Shown in pieces: positions 1 to 9,521 of a stretch of 64,000 nt of DNA; position 1 is the first letter of the stretch, and the number at the start of each line of letters is the position of its first letter. Position numbers and translations under genes: made by a program. This stretch comes from Pseudothioclava nitratireducens (GTDB lineage: Bacteria; Pseudomonadota; Alphaproteobacteria; Rhodobacterales; Rhodobacteraceae). The stretch spans positions 50,144 through 114,143 of the forward strand of contig NZ_JARGDK010000009.1 of NCBI RefSeq assembly GCF_029210495.1, written 5' to 3'. The notes under the pieces were generated by a model. The model made no database searches. It saw nothing but the letters and a program-made list of their open reading frames with translations, and was not told the DNA's origin.

Positions 1-1169
1 TCGAGCGCTATGACGATATCATGAAGGTCATGCTGAAGTCGCTGCGCGAGGAGCGTCAGCAGACCTATTCGATCTTCCTGCCGATCCATCCTGAGACGGG
101 GCGTGTGCTTTACGTTCCGATGAAGGAAGTGAACGCACAGGATTACACGATCACTTTCGACGACCCTGACGGGCGCGAATGGACCCTCCCGGTGACGGGC
201 GGAAATGTGAAGCTGCAATGGAAGCCGGATTTCGGCGCGCGCTGGGCGGCGCTGGATGTCGATTTCGAGATGTATGGCAAGGATCACTCGACCAACACGC
301 CGATCTATGACCGGATTTGTGAAATTCTGGGTGGCAAGAAGCCCGAGCACTTCACCTATGAGCTGTTCCTCGATGCCAATGGCGAGAAGATTTCCAAGTC
401 GAAGGGCAATGGCCTGTCGATTGATGAATGGCTGACCTATGCTTCGACCGAGAGCCTCGCCTATTTCATGTTCCTCAAGCCCAAGACCGCGAAGCGGCTC
501 TGGTGGGACGTGATCCCGAAGATGGTGGACGAGTATCACCAGCAACTGCGGGCCTATCCCGATCAGACGCTCGAACAGCAGGTAGCGAACCCGGTCTGGC
601 ACATTCATGGCGGCAACCCGCCGGAGTCGAAAATGGTGGTGCCGTTCTCGATGCTGCTCAACCTCGCGTCGGTTGCGGGGGCTGCGGACAAGAGCGGGCT
701 GTGGGGTTTCATCAAGCGTTATGCACCCGAGGCCAGCCCCGAGACCCATCCCGATCTGGATCAGGCGGCGGGTTTTGCCGTGCGCTACTTCAATGACTTC
801 GTGAAGCCGGACCTAGCCTTCCGTGCGCCCGATGCGCAAGAGCGCGCGGCGCTGGAGGATCTGGCAGCGGCGCTGCGCAGCGAAGACGCGGCGCTGGCGG
901 CGATTGCCAAGAAGAACGCGGCGATGGGCAATGACGAGCCGCTTCCGGTGGCGGATTTCCATAGCGACGAGTTCCTGCAATCGGTGGTCTTTGCCATCGG
1001 CAAGAACAATGGGTTCGAGAACCTGCGCGACTGGTTCAAGGCGCTTTACGAGACGCTGCTCGGCCAGAGCCAGGGCCCCCGCTTTGGTGGGTTCATAGCC
1101 CTTTACGGTGTTGCCGAAACCATCGCCCTGATCGAGCGGGCGCTGGCGGGTGAGCTGGTTCAAGGCTAA
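1..1169 (+). CDS. lysK: Lysyl-tRNA synthetase, class I (5' end outside window)
   Basis: Charges tRNA-Lys with lysine in the cytoplasm. This is the archaeal-type class I enzyme rather than the class II LysS. The frame is open to the left edge (residues ERYDDI precede the first visible Met at 21), so that Met is internal and the half with the HIGH motif lies outside. The KMSKS loop is visible as KISKSKG at nt 387-407, followed by the helical anticodon-binding part to the stop at 1167-1169. A strong terminator follows directly. Class I LysRS is common in Rhodobacterales. The family call rests on the KISKSKG loop and overall recognition of the C-terminal half; only the start is missing. Confidence 0.93.
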   Translation, partial: ERYDDIMKVMLKSLREERQQTYSIFLPIHPETGRVLYVPMKEVNAQDYTITFDDPDGREWTLPVTGGNVKLQWKPDFGARWAALDVDFEMYGKDHSTNTPIYDRICEILGGKKPEHFTYELFLDANGEKISKSKGNGLSIDEWLTYASTESLAYFMFLKPKTAKRLWWDVIPKMVDEYHQQLRAYPDQTLEQQVANPVWHIHGGNPPESKMVVPFSMLLNLASVAGAADKSGLWGFIKRYAPEASPETHPDLDQAAGFAVRYFNDFVKPDLAFRAPDAQERAALEDLAAALRSEDAALAAIAKKNAAMGNDEPLPVADFHSDEFLQSVVFAIGKNNGFENLRDWFKALYETLLGQSQGPRFGGFIALYGVAETIALIERALAGELVQG

Positions 1170-1190
1170 CCCGGACACGGGAATGGATTG

Positions 1191-1227
1191 ACGGGGCGAG
1201 GGCGCAGGCTCTCGCCCCGTTTCATTT
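1191..1227 (+). terminator. Rho-independent terminator after lysK
   Basis: A perfect 10-bp stem (ACGGGGCGAG at 1191-1200 pairing with 1211-1220) with a 10-nt loop is followed by TTTCATTT. It ends the lysK transcript. Confidence 0.8.
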
Positions 1228-1420
1228 GGAGCGCACGCTTCGGTCAGCACTTCTTTAACCTTTCGGGCTAGTTCTTGTCATGCGGAGGCAAGGCGCCGCC
1301 GCGGCACTCCCAGCATGAGACATGTCGCTTGAAGCGGTCGCGCGGGCCTCAGTTCGCGCCCGGCCTTGCTTTGCGCCGTGATCCTCAGGCGGGCCGGAAC
1401 ACCACGAGAGGATTTCTTGG

Positions 1421-3712
1421 ATGAACAAGGCGATTACCGATGGGCTGGTGCTGACCCCGCCCGCATTCGAACTGGGGCTGGACGTGTGGTCGAGCGAAGA
1501 TGGCACGCCGGGTTCGGATACCTATGACGGCGCGCCGAATGCGGCGATTGCAACGGCGGATGCGGATTTTGGCAACTGCCTTGAACTGATCAAGACGCGG
1601 AATGTGCAGAAGCTGCGCTATATGGGGCAGACCCCGATCATTCCGGGCTGCTATCTGCGGATCAAGGCGCGCGTAAAGGCGATCTCGGGGAACCTGCCGG
1701 AAGTGCGGGTCGCGGGCTATGCTTGCGCAGCGAATGGCACTCATGTCGCGGGGCTGACCGAGGTCGGGGATACGGTCGCGCTGCAAACCTATGGTTCGGT
1801 CGTCGAAGTGACGGGAATCGTTGGGACGGGCAGCCGCGGCGGGGTCGATATGCCCTGGGGGCGCACGCCGATTTATGGGCATTTCGGGCTTGATCTGACC
1901 GGCGCCAATGGCGGAACGGTGCGCATCGAGAATATCGAGATCGAGGATATCACCTCGGCCTTCCTGCGCGACATGATGGATTGGGTCGATGTGAAGGATT
2001 TCGGCGCGCTGGGCGATGGCAGCACCGATGACACGGCGGCGTTCCAGGCGGCAGATGCCGCAGCGAACGGGCGGCAGATCCTTGTACCCGCCGGGCAATA
2101 TTATCTTGGGGCCTCTCTCGCGATCCAGTCGCCGATCCGTTTTGAGGGGACGCTGGTCATGCCGACCGCGGCGCGTCTGTCTTTGCTGGCAAGTTACGAC
2201 TTCCCGACCTATGCCGAAGCCTTCGGGGATGAGCTTCTGGGCTTCAAGAAGGCGCTTCAGGCGCTGTTTGGCTATACCGATCACAATGCGCTCGACCTTA
2301 AGGGGCGGCGGGTGGAGGTGTCCGAACCGATCGTCATCAAGGATATCGCGCCCGACCTGAGCTCATTCTCCAACCGTCGCGTGCTGCGCAATGGCCAGAT
2401 CAACGTGATCGAAGGGCCGACTTGGGATGACGCCGTGGTCACCTCCCAGGCGACCTATTCGACGGCTCAACAGACGCAGCTGACCAATGTCGCCAATATC
2501 GCCAATATCGAGGTGGGTGCGCTTGTCACCGGAGCGGGCGTCGGACGCGAGGTCTATGTGAAGGCGAAGAACGTGGGGGCGGGGACGCTTACGCTGTCGC
2601 AGCCGCTTTATGGCGGTTCGGGAACGCGGACCTTTACCTTCCGACGGTTCAAATATGTGCTCGACTTCTCGGGGATGGCGAAACTCGACCGGTTTAACAT
2701 CGACGATGTGGAATTCCTGTGCAACGGCGCGGCGAGCTGCATCATGCTTCCGCCCGACGGGCAGATGTTCCAGATCCGCGACTCCTATGTCGTGCGGCCG
2801 AAGGACCGTGTCATCACCTCGATCGGGCGCGGCTGTCAGGACATTCTGGTGGACCGCTGCCAGTTCCTTTCGAACGAGATGCTGGTGCCTGCGCAGGACC
2901 GCACGTCGATCGTGATGAATGTCAACGCCAATGACAGCAAGATTCGCGACTCGCGCTTCGTGCGGTTCGGGACGACCTTCGTGCTGAACGGGTCGGGGCA
3001 TCTCATCGTGGGCAACCATTGGTTCCAGGGCGATGAAGAGACCAATGGCGTCCGCGTTGCGGGTCTGGTGTTCACCCAGACCAACGTGCAGTCGGCGGTG
3101 ACCGGCAACTATATCGACAACTCGGTGATCGAGTGGACCAACGAACATTCGGCAGAGCCCGATTTCGGCAATCAGTACTCCTTCGGGGGGCTGACGGTGA
3201 CCGGAAACACCTTTGTCTGCATCAACGTCGCGCCCTGGTTCACCTGGTTCTCGGTCAAGCCCTATGGGGCAGGGCATTTCATTCACGGGCTGACCATTTC
3301 GGGGAACGTGTTCAAATCGCTCAACGCGATGGTGGATCGGATCGAGAAGGTCGATACGACCTTCGCTGCCCTCGACAACGGCCGGATGCGCAATATCGAA
3401 GTTCAGGGCAATATGTTCAACGCCGTGCGGGAGGTGGTATCGAACCCTGTGTTCCTCGAAGTCGAGCAGAACACTGCCCAGAGCACCTGGACGGCTGAGC
3501 CGGGTCCGTATCTGCCTTTCGGTGGCTGGGCGCGCAATGTCGAGAGCCTCGTGGCCGAAGGGATGATCACCGGAGCAGGTGGTCAGCGCGTCACGGCAAT
3601 GCCCTTCATCAATGTCGAGCAGGGGCCGGTCTCGCAGAACGTAACCGTGCATTGGCCCGAAGCCGCGAAGGGGCGGGTGCATCTCAAGGTGCGGATGGAC
3701 AACCCGAACTGA
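1421..3712 (+). CDS. Large right-handed beta-helix protein, pectate-lyase-3/GH28-like
   Basis: A 763-residue protein of unknown substrate. At about residues 190-210 it has the VKDFGALGDG..TDDTAAF block that opens pectate-lyase superfamily (Pectate_lyase_3 / GH28-related) beta-helices, and the following 450 residues contain the repeated short G-N-xF / xxIxGN turns of a parallel beta-helix. The N-terminal ~180 residues look like a separate beta-sandwich-like module. No signal peptide is visible. The start is supported by GAGG about 10 nt upstream. It stands alone between terminators, so context gives no pathway; this fold is used by polysaccharide lyases, epimerases and phage tail spikes. Enzymatic activity is not shown by the sequence. 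Confidence 0.7.
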   Translation: MNKAITDGLVLTPPAFELGLDVWSSEDGTPGSDTYDGAPNAAIATADADFGNCLELIKTRNVQKLRYMGQTPIIPGCYLRIKARVKAISGNLPEVRVAGYACAANGTHVAGLTEVGDTVALQTYGSVVEVTGIVGTGSRGGVDMPWGRTPIYGHFGLDLTGANGGTVRIENIEIEDITSAFLRDMMDWVDVKDFGALGDGSTDDTAAFQAADAAANGRQILVPAGQYYLGASLAIQSPIRFEGTLVMPTAARLSLLASYDFPTYAEAFGDELLGFKKALQALFGYTDHNALDLKGRRVEVSEPIVIKDIAPDLSSFSNRRVLRNGQINVIEGPTWDDAVVTSQATYSTAQQTQLTNVANIANIEVGALVTGAGVGREVYVKAKNVGAGTLTLSQPLYGGSGTRTFTFRRFKYVLDFSGMAKLDRFNIDDVEFLCNGAASCIMLPPDGQMFQIRDSYVVRPKDRVITSIGRGCQDILVDRCQFLSNEMLVPAQDRTSIVMNVNANDSKIRDSRFVRFGTTFVLNGSGHLIVGNHWFQGDEETNGVRVAGLVFTQTNVQSAVTGNYIDNSVIEWTNEHSAEPDFGNQYSFGGLTVTGNTFVCINVAPWFTWFSVKPYGAGHFIHGLTISGNVFKSLNAMVDRIEKVDTTFAALDNGRMRNIEVQGNMFNAVREVVSNPVFLEVEQNTAQSTWTAEPGPYLPFGGWARNVESLVAEGMITGAGGQRVTAMPFINVEQGPVSQNVTVHWPEAAKGRVHLKVRMDNPN

Positions 3713-3764
3713 GCGAAATGATCGCGCCCTCTGTTGCGGGCCGGTGCCCCGGAATGGGGCGGAT

Positions 3765-3790
3765 GCGGGCGCCTCAGGGCGCCCGCTTTG
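3765..3790 (+). terminator. Terminator after the beta-helix gene
   Basis: A 9-bp stem (GCGGGCGCC at 3765-3773 with 3778-3786) and a TCAG loop are followed by TTTGT. It separates the convergent genes on either side. Confidence 0.75.
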
Positions 3791-4282
3791 TCATGCGCGC
3801 AGGTCCTCGGCTTCAAGCCGATAGGCGCGGGCGAACCCGCCGTTGAGCATCGCGTCTTGCGGCTCGAAACGGACAAAAAAGAAATCCGGCAGGTCGATGT
3901 AGATCTTGGACTTCGGATGGCTCGCCAGCCACCATGCTCGCAGCGCTCCGGTGCGGGGGGCGCTTGGGGGGATCAGGGTTGCGTTGGCGCGCAGCGAGAG
4001 TCGGGGATGCGTGAGTGGGTCCCCTTTTGCGCCGGGCTCTCCGATCAGCAGGCTCGCGCGTGGGTCGGCGCGTAGGGCGCTGCTATGTACCGAGAGGCCA
4101 GAGACGAAGGTATAAAGGTCCCCGTTCGGATCGGTGCCGAACGCAATCCGTGTCACCATGGGAAAGCCTGTATCAGGATCGATGGTGCCAAGGCTCGCAT
4201 GGCGAGCGCCTGCGATCAGATCATGCGCAAGCGCACGGGCCTCGGGATCGAGATCGCGTATCGGGTTGATGGGCTGGGTCAT
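3791..4282 (-). CDS. Pyridoxamine 5'-phosphate oxidase-fold protein (HugZ-like)
   Basis: A 163-residue cytoplasmic protein of the FMN-binding split-barrel family. The N-terminal part (PEARALAHDLIAGARHASLGT, then TGFPMVTRIAF) is the usual opening of HugZ/PPOX-like proteins, and the segment with SVHSSALRADPRASLLIGEPG is the typical second half of the barrel. Such proteins bind flavin or heme; the ligand cannot be read here. The start at 4282 (MTQPINPIRD) is preferred over the upstream in-frame ATG at 4318 because AAGG lies about 9 nt before it and the family begins here. The gene is divergent from acs across a 414-bp spacer and convergent with the beta-helix gene. Confidence 0.75.
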   Translation of the reverse strand: MTQPINPIRDLDPEARALAHDLIAGARHASLGTIDPDTGFPMVTRIAFGTDPNGDLYTFVSGLSVHSSALRADPRASLLIGEPGAKGDPLTHPRLSLRANATLIPPSAPRTGALRAWWLASHPKSKIYIDLPDFFFVRFEPQDAMLNGGFARAYRLEAEDLRA

Positions 4283-4696
4283 GGAACTGCACCTTCGGAC
4301 CATTGTGTAATGCGCCAACGCTGCGACGCGGTGCCGGGCGCGTCAACCGCTCGATTCGAGTTCGTGGTGTCGTCCCGTCAGGGTGCTGGCAATGAGATGC
4401 TGCGGCGCGGCGTAAATCTTGATTTAAAGGTCAAGAAAAATGCTGCGCCGCTCTTCACCAGCTTGTGAACAGGCAAGCGCTTGAAAGATCATGTCAAAAT
4501 AATGTCCGCCCGAAAAAAGTTTACAACGTTATCGCTACCTGTGTCAAAAACTTAACAGAAAAAATCAATACACATGGGGGGTTACATGGAGATTAAATTC
4601 TGGTTTACAATGGCGTCGGGGTAGAGCGTCTCCGGTTCCCCGGGGGCAGGGAGCGACTGGAAACGGTCGCGTGAGGAATTCTAGGGAGGTTGCCAC
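4283..4696. other. Divergent regulatory spacer upstream of acs
   Basis: A 414-bp region without a convincing gene. It is AT-richer than its surroundings between about 4410 and 4600. The octamer TGTCAAAA occurs twice, at 4492-4499 and 4542-4549, exactly 50 bp apart, which may mark a regulator site for the acetate operon. A GC-rich stretch with CCCCGGGGGCAGGG lies at 4638-4651. The acs ribosome-binding site AGGGAGGT lies at 4683-4690, 6 nt before the ATG. No single promoter stands out by eye. Confidence 0.5.
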
Positions 4697-6667
4697 ATGG
4701 CCACTCAGGAACAGGCGAGCGTCGTGCCCGAAATCAAAGAGATTCCGGCAGGTTTTGAAAACGCTCACGCAGATACCGCGAAATACCGTTCGATGTATCA
4801 GGAATCGGTCACGAACCCGGAGGAGTTCTGGGGCCGTGAGGGCAAGCGCCTCGACTGGATCACGCCCTACACCAAGGTGAAGAACACCGATTTCACCTTT
4901 GGTCACGTCTCGATCAAGTGGTTTGAGGATGGCGTGCTGAACGCGTCCTACAACTGCATCGACCGCCATCTGGCAACCCGTGGCGACCAGACCGCGATCA
5001 TCTTCGAGCCCGACGATCCCAAGGACCCGGCGCAGCACATCACGTATCGTGAACTCGCGGAAAAAGTGAACCGCATGGCCAACGTTCTGCTCTCGCAGGG
5101 CGTAATGCGCGGTGACCGCGTGGTGATCTACCTTCCGATGATTCCGGAAGCCGCCTATGCCATGCTGGCCTGTGCCCGCATCGGCGCGATCCACTCGATC
5201 GTCTTCGCGGGCTTCTCGCCGGACGCGCTGGCCAACCGGATCAACGATTGCGGCGCCAAGGTGGTGATCACCGCCGACACCGCACCGCGCGGTGGCCGTC
5301 GCACGCCGCTCAAGGCCAATACCGACGCCGCCCTTCTGCACTGCTCGGACAAGGTGCGCTGCCTCGTGGTCAAGCACACCGGCGACCAGACCTCTTGGGT
5401 CCAAGGCCGTGACGTCGACCTGAAATACCTGATGGAGCATGCGAGCCCCGAATGCCCGCCGCGCCCGATGAACGCCGAAGATCCGCTGTTCATCCTTTAT
5501 ACCTCGGGTTCGACCGGCAAGCCGAAGGGCGTTGTCCACTCGACCGGCGGCTACCTCGTCTACGCGTCGATGACGCATCAATACACCTTCGACTACCAAG
5601 ACGGCGACGTGTTCTGGTGCACGGCGGATGTGGGCTGGGTCACCGGCCACAGCTACATCGTCTATGGCCCGCTCGCCAACGGCGCGACCACGATCATGTT
5701 CGAAGGCGTTCCGACCTTCCCGGATGCGGGCCGCTTCTGGGAAGTCTGTGAAAAGCACAAGGTCAACCAGTTCTACACCGCCCCCACCGCGATCCGCTCG
5801 CTGATGGGTCAGGGTCCGGAATGGGTCGAGAAATACGACCTGAGCTCGCTGCGCGTGCTGGGTTCGGTCGGCGAGCCGATCAACCCCGAAGCCTGGGCCT
5901 GGTATGACAAGTTCGTTGGCAAGGGCAAATGCCCGATCGTCGACACCTTCTGGCAGACCGAGACCGGCGGCCACATGCTCACCCCGCTTCCGGGCGCGAC
6001 CCCCACGAAGCCGGGTTCGGCAACGCGCCCGTTCTTCGGCGTGAAGCCGGTCGTCCTCGACCCGCAGACCGCCGTGCGTCAGGACGAGACCGAGGCCGAA
6101 GGCGTGCTCTGCATCTCCGACAGCTGGCCGGGCCAGATGCGCACGCTCTGGGGCGATCACGAGCGCTTCCAGGAAGCCTATTTCTCGCAATATCGCGGCT
6201 ATTACTTCACCGGTGACGGCTGCCGCCGCGACAAGGACGGCTACTACTGGATCACTGGCCGCGTCGATGACGTGATCAACGTGTCGGGCCACCGCATGGG
6301 CACTGCGGAAGTCGAATCCGCGCTCGTCGCTCACGCAGCGGTCGCAGAAGCTGCCGTGGTTGGCTTCCCGCATGAACTCAAGGGGCAAGGCATCTACGCC
6401 TATGTCACCCTGATGAATGATGTGGAGCCCTCCGACGATCTGCGCAAAGAGCTGGAGAAATGGGTCCGCACCGAGATCGGTCCGATCGCGAAGCCCGACT
6501 GCATCCAGTGGGCGCCGGGCCTTCCGAAAACCCGCTCGGGCAAGATCATGCGCCGCATCCTGCGCAAGATCGCCGAGAACGATTTCGGCGCGCTGGGCGA
6601 CATCTCGACGCTGGCCGATCCGTCGGTCGTCGAAGAGCTTATCGAAAACCGTATGAACCGGGGCTGA
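4697..6667 (+). CDS. acs: Acetyl-CoA synthetase
   Basis: Activates acetate with ATP and CoA to acetyl-CoA, releasing AMP and PPi; cytoplasmic. The 656 residues match the usual length (~650). The P-loop-like A3 motif [11 protein letters not shown] is at about residues 272-282, the acyl-adenylate core reads [11 protein letters not shown], the hinge/A8 region is [17 protein letters not shown], and the C-terminal A10 lysine loop is [13 protein letters not shown], the lysine normally acetylated for control. AGGGAGGT sits 6 nt upstream. It is the first gene of an acetate locus that continues with adk and the symporter pair; adk follows after only 3 nt, so the two are surely co-transcribed. A divergent promoter region of 414 bp precedes it. 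Confidence 0.97.
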   Translation: MATQEQASVVPEIKEIPAGFENAHADTAKYRSMYQESVTNPEEFWGREGKRLDWITPYTKVKNTDFTFGHVSIKWFEDGVLNASYNCIDRHLATRGDQTAIIFEPDDPKDPAQHITYRELAEKVNRMANVLLSQGVMRGDRVVIYLPMIPEAAYAMLACARIGAIHSIVFAGFSPDALANRINDCGAKVVITADTAPRGGRRTPLKANTDAALLHCSDKVRCLVVKHTGDQTSWVQGRDVDLKYLMEHASPECPPRPMNAEDPLFILYTSGSTGKPKGVVHSTGGYLVYASMTHQYTFDYQDGDVFWCTADVGWVTGHSYIVYGPLANGATTIMFEGVPTFPDAGRFWEVCEKHKVNQFYTAPTAIRSLMGQGPEWVEKYDLSSLRVLGSVGEPINPEAWAWYDKFVGKGKCPIVDTFWQTETGGHMLTPLPGATPTKPGSATRPFFGVKPVVLDPQTAVRQDETEAEGVLCISDSWPGQMRTLWGDHERFQEAYFSQYRGYYFTGDGCRRDKDGYYWITGRVDDVINVSGHRMGTAEVESALVAHAAVAEAAVVGFPHELKGQGIYAYVTLMNDVEPSDDLRKELEKWVRTEIGPIAKPDCIQWAPGLPKTRSGKIMRRILRKIAENDFGALGDISTLADPSVVEELIENRMNRG

Positions 6668-6670
6668 GTG

Positions 6671-7363
6671 ATGAGCACGGCAGATAACACCGTAGCCACC
6701 AAATCGGCGGTTCTGATCCTTCTCGGTCCTCCGGGCGCCGGGAAGGGCACGCAGGCCCGGATGCTCGAAGAGCAGTTCGGTCTGGTGCAGCTTTCGACGG
6801 GGGACCTGCTTCGGGCCGCCGTCGCGGCGGGCACCGAGGCTGGTCTCGCGGCGAAAGCGGTCATGGAGGCGGGCGGTCTCGTCTCGGACGAGATCGTGCT
6901 CGCGATCCTCAAGGACCGCATGGCCGAGCCCGACACCGCCAATGGCGTGATCCTCGACGGCTTCCCGCGCACTGCGGGTCAGGCGGCATCGCTCGATGCT
7001 CTGCTGGCCGATCAGGGTCAGGCGGTCACGGCCGCGATCAGCCTTGAGGTCGATGACGAGGCGATGATCAAGCGCGTCTCGGGCCGCTACACCTGCGCGG
7101 CCTGCGGCGAAGGCTATCATGATGAATTCAAGCAGCCCGCCGTTGCGGGCACTTGTGACAAATGCGGCGGCACGGAGTTCAAGCGTCGTGCCGACGATAA
7201 TGCCGAGACGGCGCGTGCGCGGCTGGAAGCCTACCACGCCCAGACGGCTCCGCTGATCGCCCATTACGGGCAGCTCGGCGTTCTCGAAACGATCGACGCG
7301 ATGGGTTCCATCGACGAGATCGCTTCGGGTCTTGGGTCGATCGTAAGACGCGTTTCGGCTTGA
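6671..7363 (+). CDS. adk: Adenylate kinase
   Basis: Converts AMP + ATP to 2 ADP. The 230 residues show the P-loop GPPGAGKGT near the N-terminus, the AMP-site STGDLLR, GFPRT, and a long-form LID carrying CAAC and CDKC pairs, a Cys4 zinc or structural site as in Paracoccus adenylate kinase. ATG at 6671 is preferred; GTG at 6668 is also possible. It begins 3 nt after acs. The housekeeping adk of bacteria normally sits in the ribosomal-protein/secY cluster; this copy in an acetate operon is well placed to recycle the AMP made by Acs. Whether it is the only adk in the genome cannot be told from the window. Confidence 0.95.
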   Translation: MSTADNTVATKSAVLILLGPPGAGKGTQARMLEEQFGLVQLSTGDLLRAAVAAGTEAGLAAKAVMEAGGLVSDEIVLAILKDRMAEPDTANGVILDGFPRTAGQAASLDALLADQGQAVTAAISLEVDDEAMIKRVSGRYTCAACGEGYHDEFKQPAVAGTCDKCGGTEFKRRADDNAETARARLEAYHAQTAPLIAHYGQLGVLETIDAMGSIDEIASGLGSIVRRVSA

Positions 7364-7425
7364 TTTTGGGGAGGGGCGGGCCTGTGAGGGGCCCGTCTGG
7401 AGGATAACAACAGGGAGTTACGCTC

Positions 7426-7683
7426 ATGGCGGACAAATCTTCGTCCAACGCCTACTGGAAAGCGAACATCAAGACGATCCAGGTTTTCCTGGTCATCTGG
7501 TTCGTGTGTTCCTTTGGCTTTGGCATCCTGCTTCGTCCGATGCTCGCAGGCATTGGTATCGGCGGCACTGATCTGGGCTTCTGGTTTGCCCAGCAAGGCT
7601 CGATCCTCGTGTTCCTGGTTCTCATCTTCGCCTATGCCGCGCGGATGAACAAACTGGACAAAGAACACGGCGTGGAAGAGTAA
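7426..7683 (+). CDS. DUF4212 small membrane subunit of the SSF symporter
   Basis: An 85-residue integral membrane protein with two hydrophobic segments (about residues 18-40 and 52-72) and a short charged C-terminus. It matches the DUF4212 family, which nearly always lies directly before a VC_2705-type sodium:solute symporter and is thought to be its small subunit. The next gene begins 15 nt downstream, as expected. GGAG precedes the start region (GGAGTTACGCTC then ATG). Possible weak GC-rich hairpin in 7370-7400 between adk and this gene. Confidence 0.9.
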   Translation: MADKSSSNAYWKANIKTIQVFLVIWFVCSFGFGILLRPMLAGIGIGGTDLGFWFAQQGSILVFLVLIFAYAARMNKLDKEHGVEE

Positions 7684-7698
7684 GGGAGAGCAGGGACA

Positions 7699-9426
7699 AT
7701 GGATCAGTTTACCCTCAACCTGCTGGTGGTCGGCGCGACTTTCGCGCTCTACATCGGCATCGCGATCTGGGCCCGCGCGGGTTCGACCGCAGAGTTCTAT
7801 GCCGCTGGTCGCGGCGTTAACCCCATCGTCAACGGTATGGCGACCGGCGCAGACTGGATGTCGGCCGCGTCGTTCATCTCGATGGCCGGGATCATCGCGT
7901 TCGGTGGCTACGACACCTCGGCCTACCTGATGGGTTGGACCGGTGGCTACGTGCTGCTCGCCATGCTTCTCGCGCCTTACCTGCGCAAGTTCGGCAAGTT
8001 CACGGTTCCGGAATTCATCGGCGACCGTTTCTACTCGCAGACCGCCCGTACCGTGGCTGTTATCTGCCTCATCGTTGCGTCGGTGACCTACGTTATCGGT
8101 CAGATGACCGGCGTGGGCGTGGCCTTCTCGCGCTTCCTCGAAGTGGATAACGCGACCGGCCTCTACATCGGTGCTGCGATCGTGTTCGCCTATGCCGTTC
8201 TTGGCGGCATGAAAGGCATCACCTACACGCAGGTTGCGCAGTACGTCGTTCTGATCATCGCCTACACCATCCCGGCGATCTTCATTTCGCTGCAACTGAC
8301 GGGTAACCCGCTGCCGCCGCTCGGCCTGTTCTCGGATGCGAAAGCAACCGGCGAGCCGATCCTGACGACCCTGAACGGTCTGATGAACGACCTCGGCTTC
8401 GGCTCCTACACCGATCAGAAAGACACCACGCTGAACATGTTCCTGTTCACCGTCTCGCTGATGATCGGGACCGCGGGTCTGCCGCACGTGATCGTTCGCT
8501 TCTTCACCGTTCCGACCGTGAAGGACGCACGTTCGTCGGCTGGCTGGGCGCTGGTCTTCATCGCGCTGCTCTACCTCACCGCTCCGGCAGTGGCGGCCAT
8601 GGCGCGCATGAACCTGATCAACACCGTCTACCCGGAAGGCACGCAAGCGGCTCCGCTCGCTTACGAAGCGCGTCCGGATTGGGTGAAGAACTGGGAAAAA
8701 ACCGGTCTGCTGACCTTCGAAGACAAGAACGGCGACGGCCTCATCCAGTATGTGGCTGATGCGAACGCGAACGAGTTCACCGTGAACCGTGACATCATCA
8801 CGCTGGCGAACCCGGAAATCGCGAACCTGCCGGGCTGGGTTATCGCTCTGGTCGCCGCGGGTGGTCTTGCCGCCGCGCTCTCGACCGCAGCGGGTCTTCT
8901 GATGGCGATCTCGTCGGCCGTGTCTCACGACCTCATCAAGTCGCAGATCAATCCGAACATCTCGGAAAAAGGCGAACTGCTCTCGGCGCGTATCGCGATG
9001 GCCGTGGCAATCGCTGTTGCGACCTACCTGGGTCTGAACCCGCCCGGCTTCGCGGCGCAAACCGTGGCACTCGCCTTCGGTCTGGCAGCCGCGTCGATCT
9101 TCCCGGCACTGATGATGGGCATCTTCTCGAAGCGCATCAACAACAAGGGCGCCGTGGCTGGCATGCTGGCCGGTCTGGTGGTGACGATCGTCTACATCTT
9201 CCTGCACAAAGGCTGGTTCTTCATCGCAGACACCGCGTCCTTCTCGGATAGCGATCCGCTGCTGTTCTCGATCAAGTCGACCTCGTTCGGCGCGATCGGT
9301 GCTCTGGTGAACTTCGTCGTGGCCTATGTGGTCTCCGGTGCAACCGAAGACACCCCGGAAGAAATCCAGGAACTGGTCGAGTCGATCCGCATCCCGCGTG
9401 GTGCTGGTGCGGCAGTTGACCACTGA
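7699..9426 (+). CDS. actP: Cation/acetate-type sodium:solute symporter (SSF family, VC_2705 type)
   Basis: A 575-residue inner-membrane symporter with about 13 predicted membrane segments. The SSF signature region reads YAAGRGVNPIVNGMATGADWMS near the N-terminus, and the VLGGMKGITYTQVAQY loop is typical. A ~60-residue soluble insertion around residues 300-360 (DFEDKNGDG-like acidic stretch) is characteristic of the VC_2705 branch. It is paired with DUF4212 and sits behind acs and adk, so import of acetate or another short monocarboxylate is the likely job. The symbol is by function and similarity to ActP; the exact substrate is inferred. Confidence 0.87.
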   Translation: MDQFTLNLLVVGATFALYIGIAIWARAGSTAEFYAAGRGVNPIVNGMATGADWMSAASFISMAGIIAFGGYDTSAYLMGWTGGYVLLAMLLAPYLRKFGKFTVPEFIGDRFYSQTARTVAVICLIVASVTYVIGQMTGVGVAFSRFLEVDNATGLYIGAAIVFAYAVLGGMKGITYTQVAQYVVLIIAYTIPAIFISLQLTGNPLPPLGLFSDAKATGEPILTTLNGLMNDLGFGSYTDQKDTTLNMFLFTVSLMIGTAGLPHVIVRFFTVPTVKDARSSAGWALVFIALLYLTAPAVAAMARMNLINTVYPEGTQAAPLAYEARPDWVKNWEKTGLLTFEDKNGDGLIQYVADANANEFTVNRDIITLANPEIANLPGWVIALVAAGGLAAALSTAAGLLMAISSAVSHDLIKSQINPNISEKGELLSARIAMAVAIAVATYLGLNPPGFAAQTVALAFGLAAASIFPALMMGIFSKRINNKGAVAGMLAGLVVTIVYIFLHKGWFFIADTASFSDSDPLLFSIKSTSFGAIGALVNFVVAYVVSGATEDTPEEIQELVESIRIPRGAGAAVDH

Positions 9427-9473
9427 GTCACGCTTCGGGCGGAGTGTTAAGCTCTGCCCGAACACTTAATGCC

Positions 9474-9510
9474 GGAGGCGCCCGACGGCGTTGGGCGCCT
9501 CCATCAGTTT
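9474..9510 (+). terminator. Hairpin between symporter gene and the signalling genes
   Basis: A perfect 10-bp stem (GGAGGCGCCC at 9474-9483 with 9493-9502) and 9-nt loop are followed by ATCAGTTT. It may be a partial terminator that lowers expression of the downstream regulatory genes compared with acs-adk-symporter. Confidence 0.55.
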
Positions 9511-9521
9511 CGGAGCAGGTC

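Noticed and set aside
4565..7264. A long minus-strand open frame of about 900 codons opposite acs and adk
   Set aside because: It is the antisense shadow of two certain genes with biased codons; no start signal and no recognisable domain.
7264..9465. A long minus-strand open frame opposite the symporter genes
   Set aside because: Composition is Arg/His/Asp-rich shadow sequence; the plus-strand genes are certain.
9444..9521. Earlier start for the CBS/DUF294 gene
   Set aside because: The added sequence runs through a perfect hairpin and has no ribosome-binding site.
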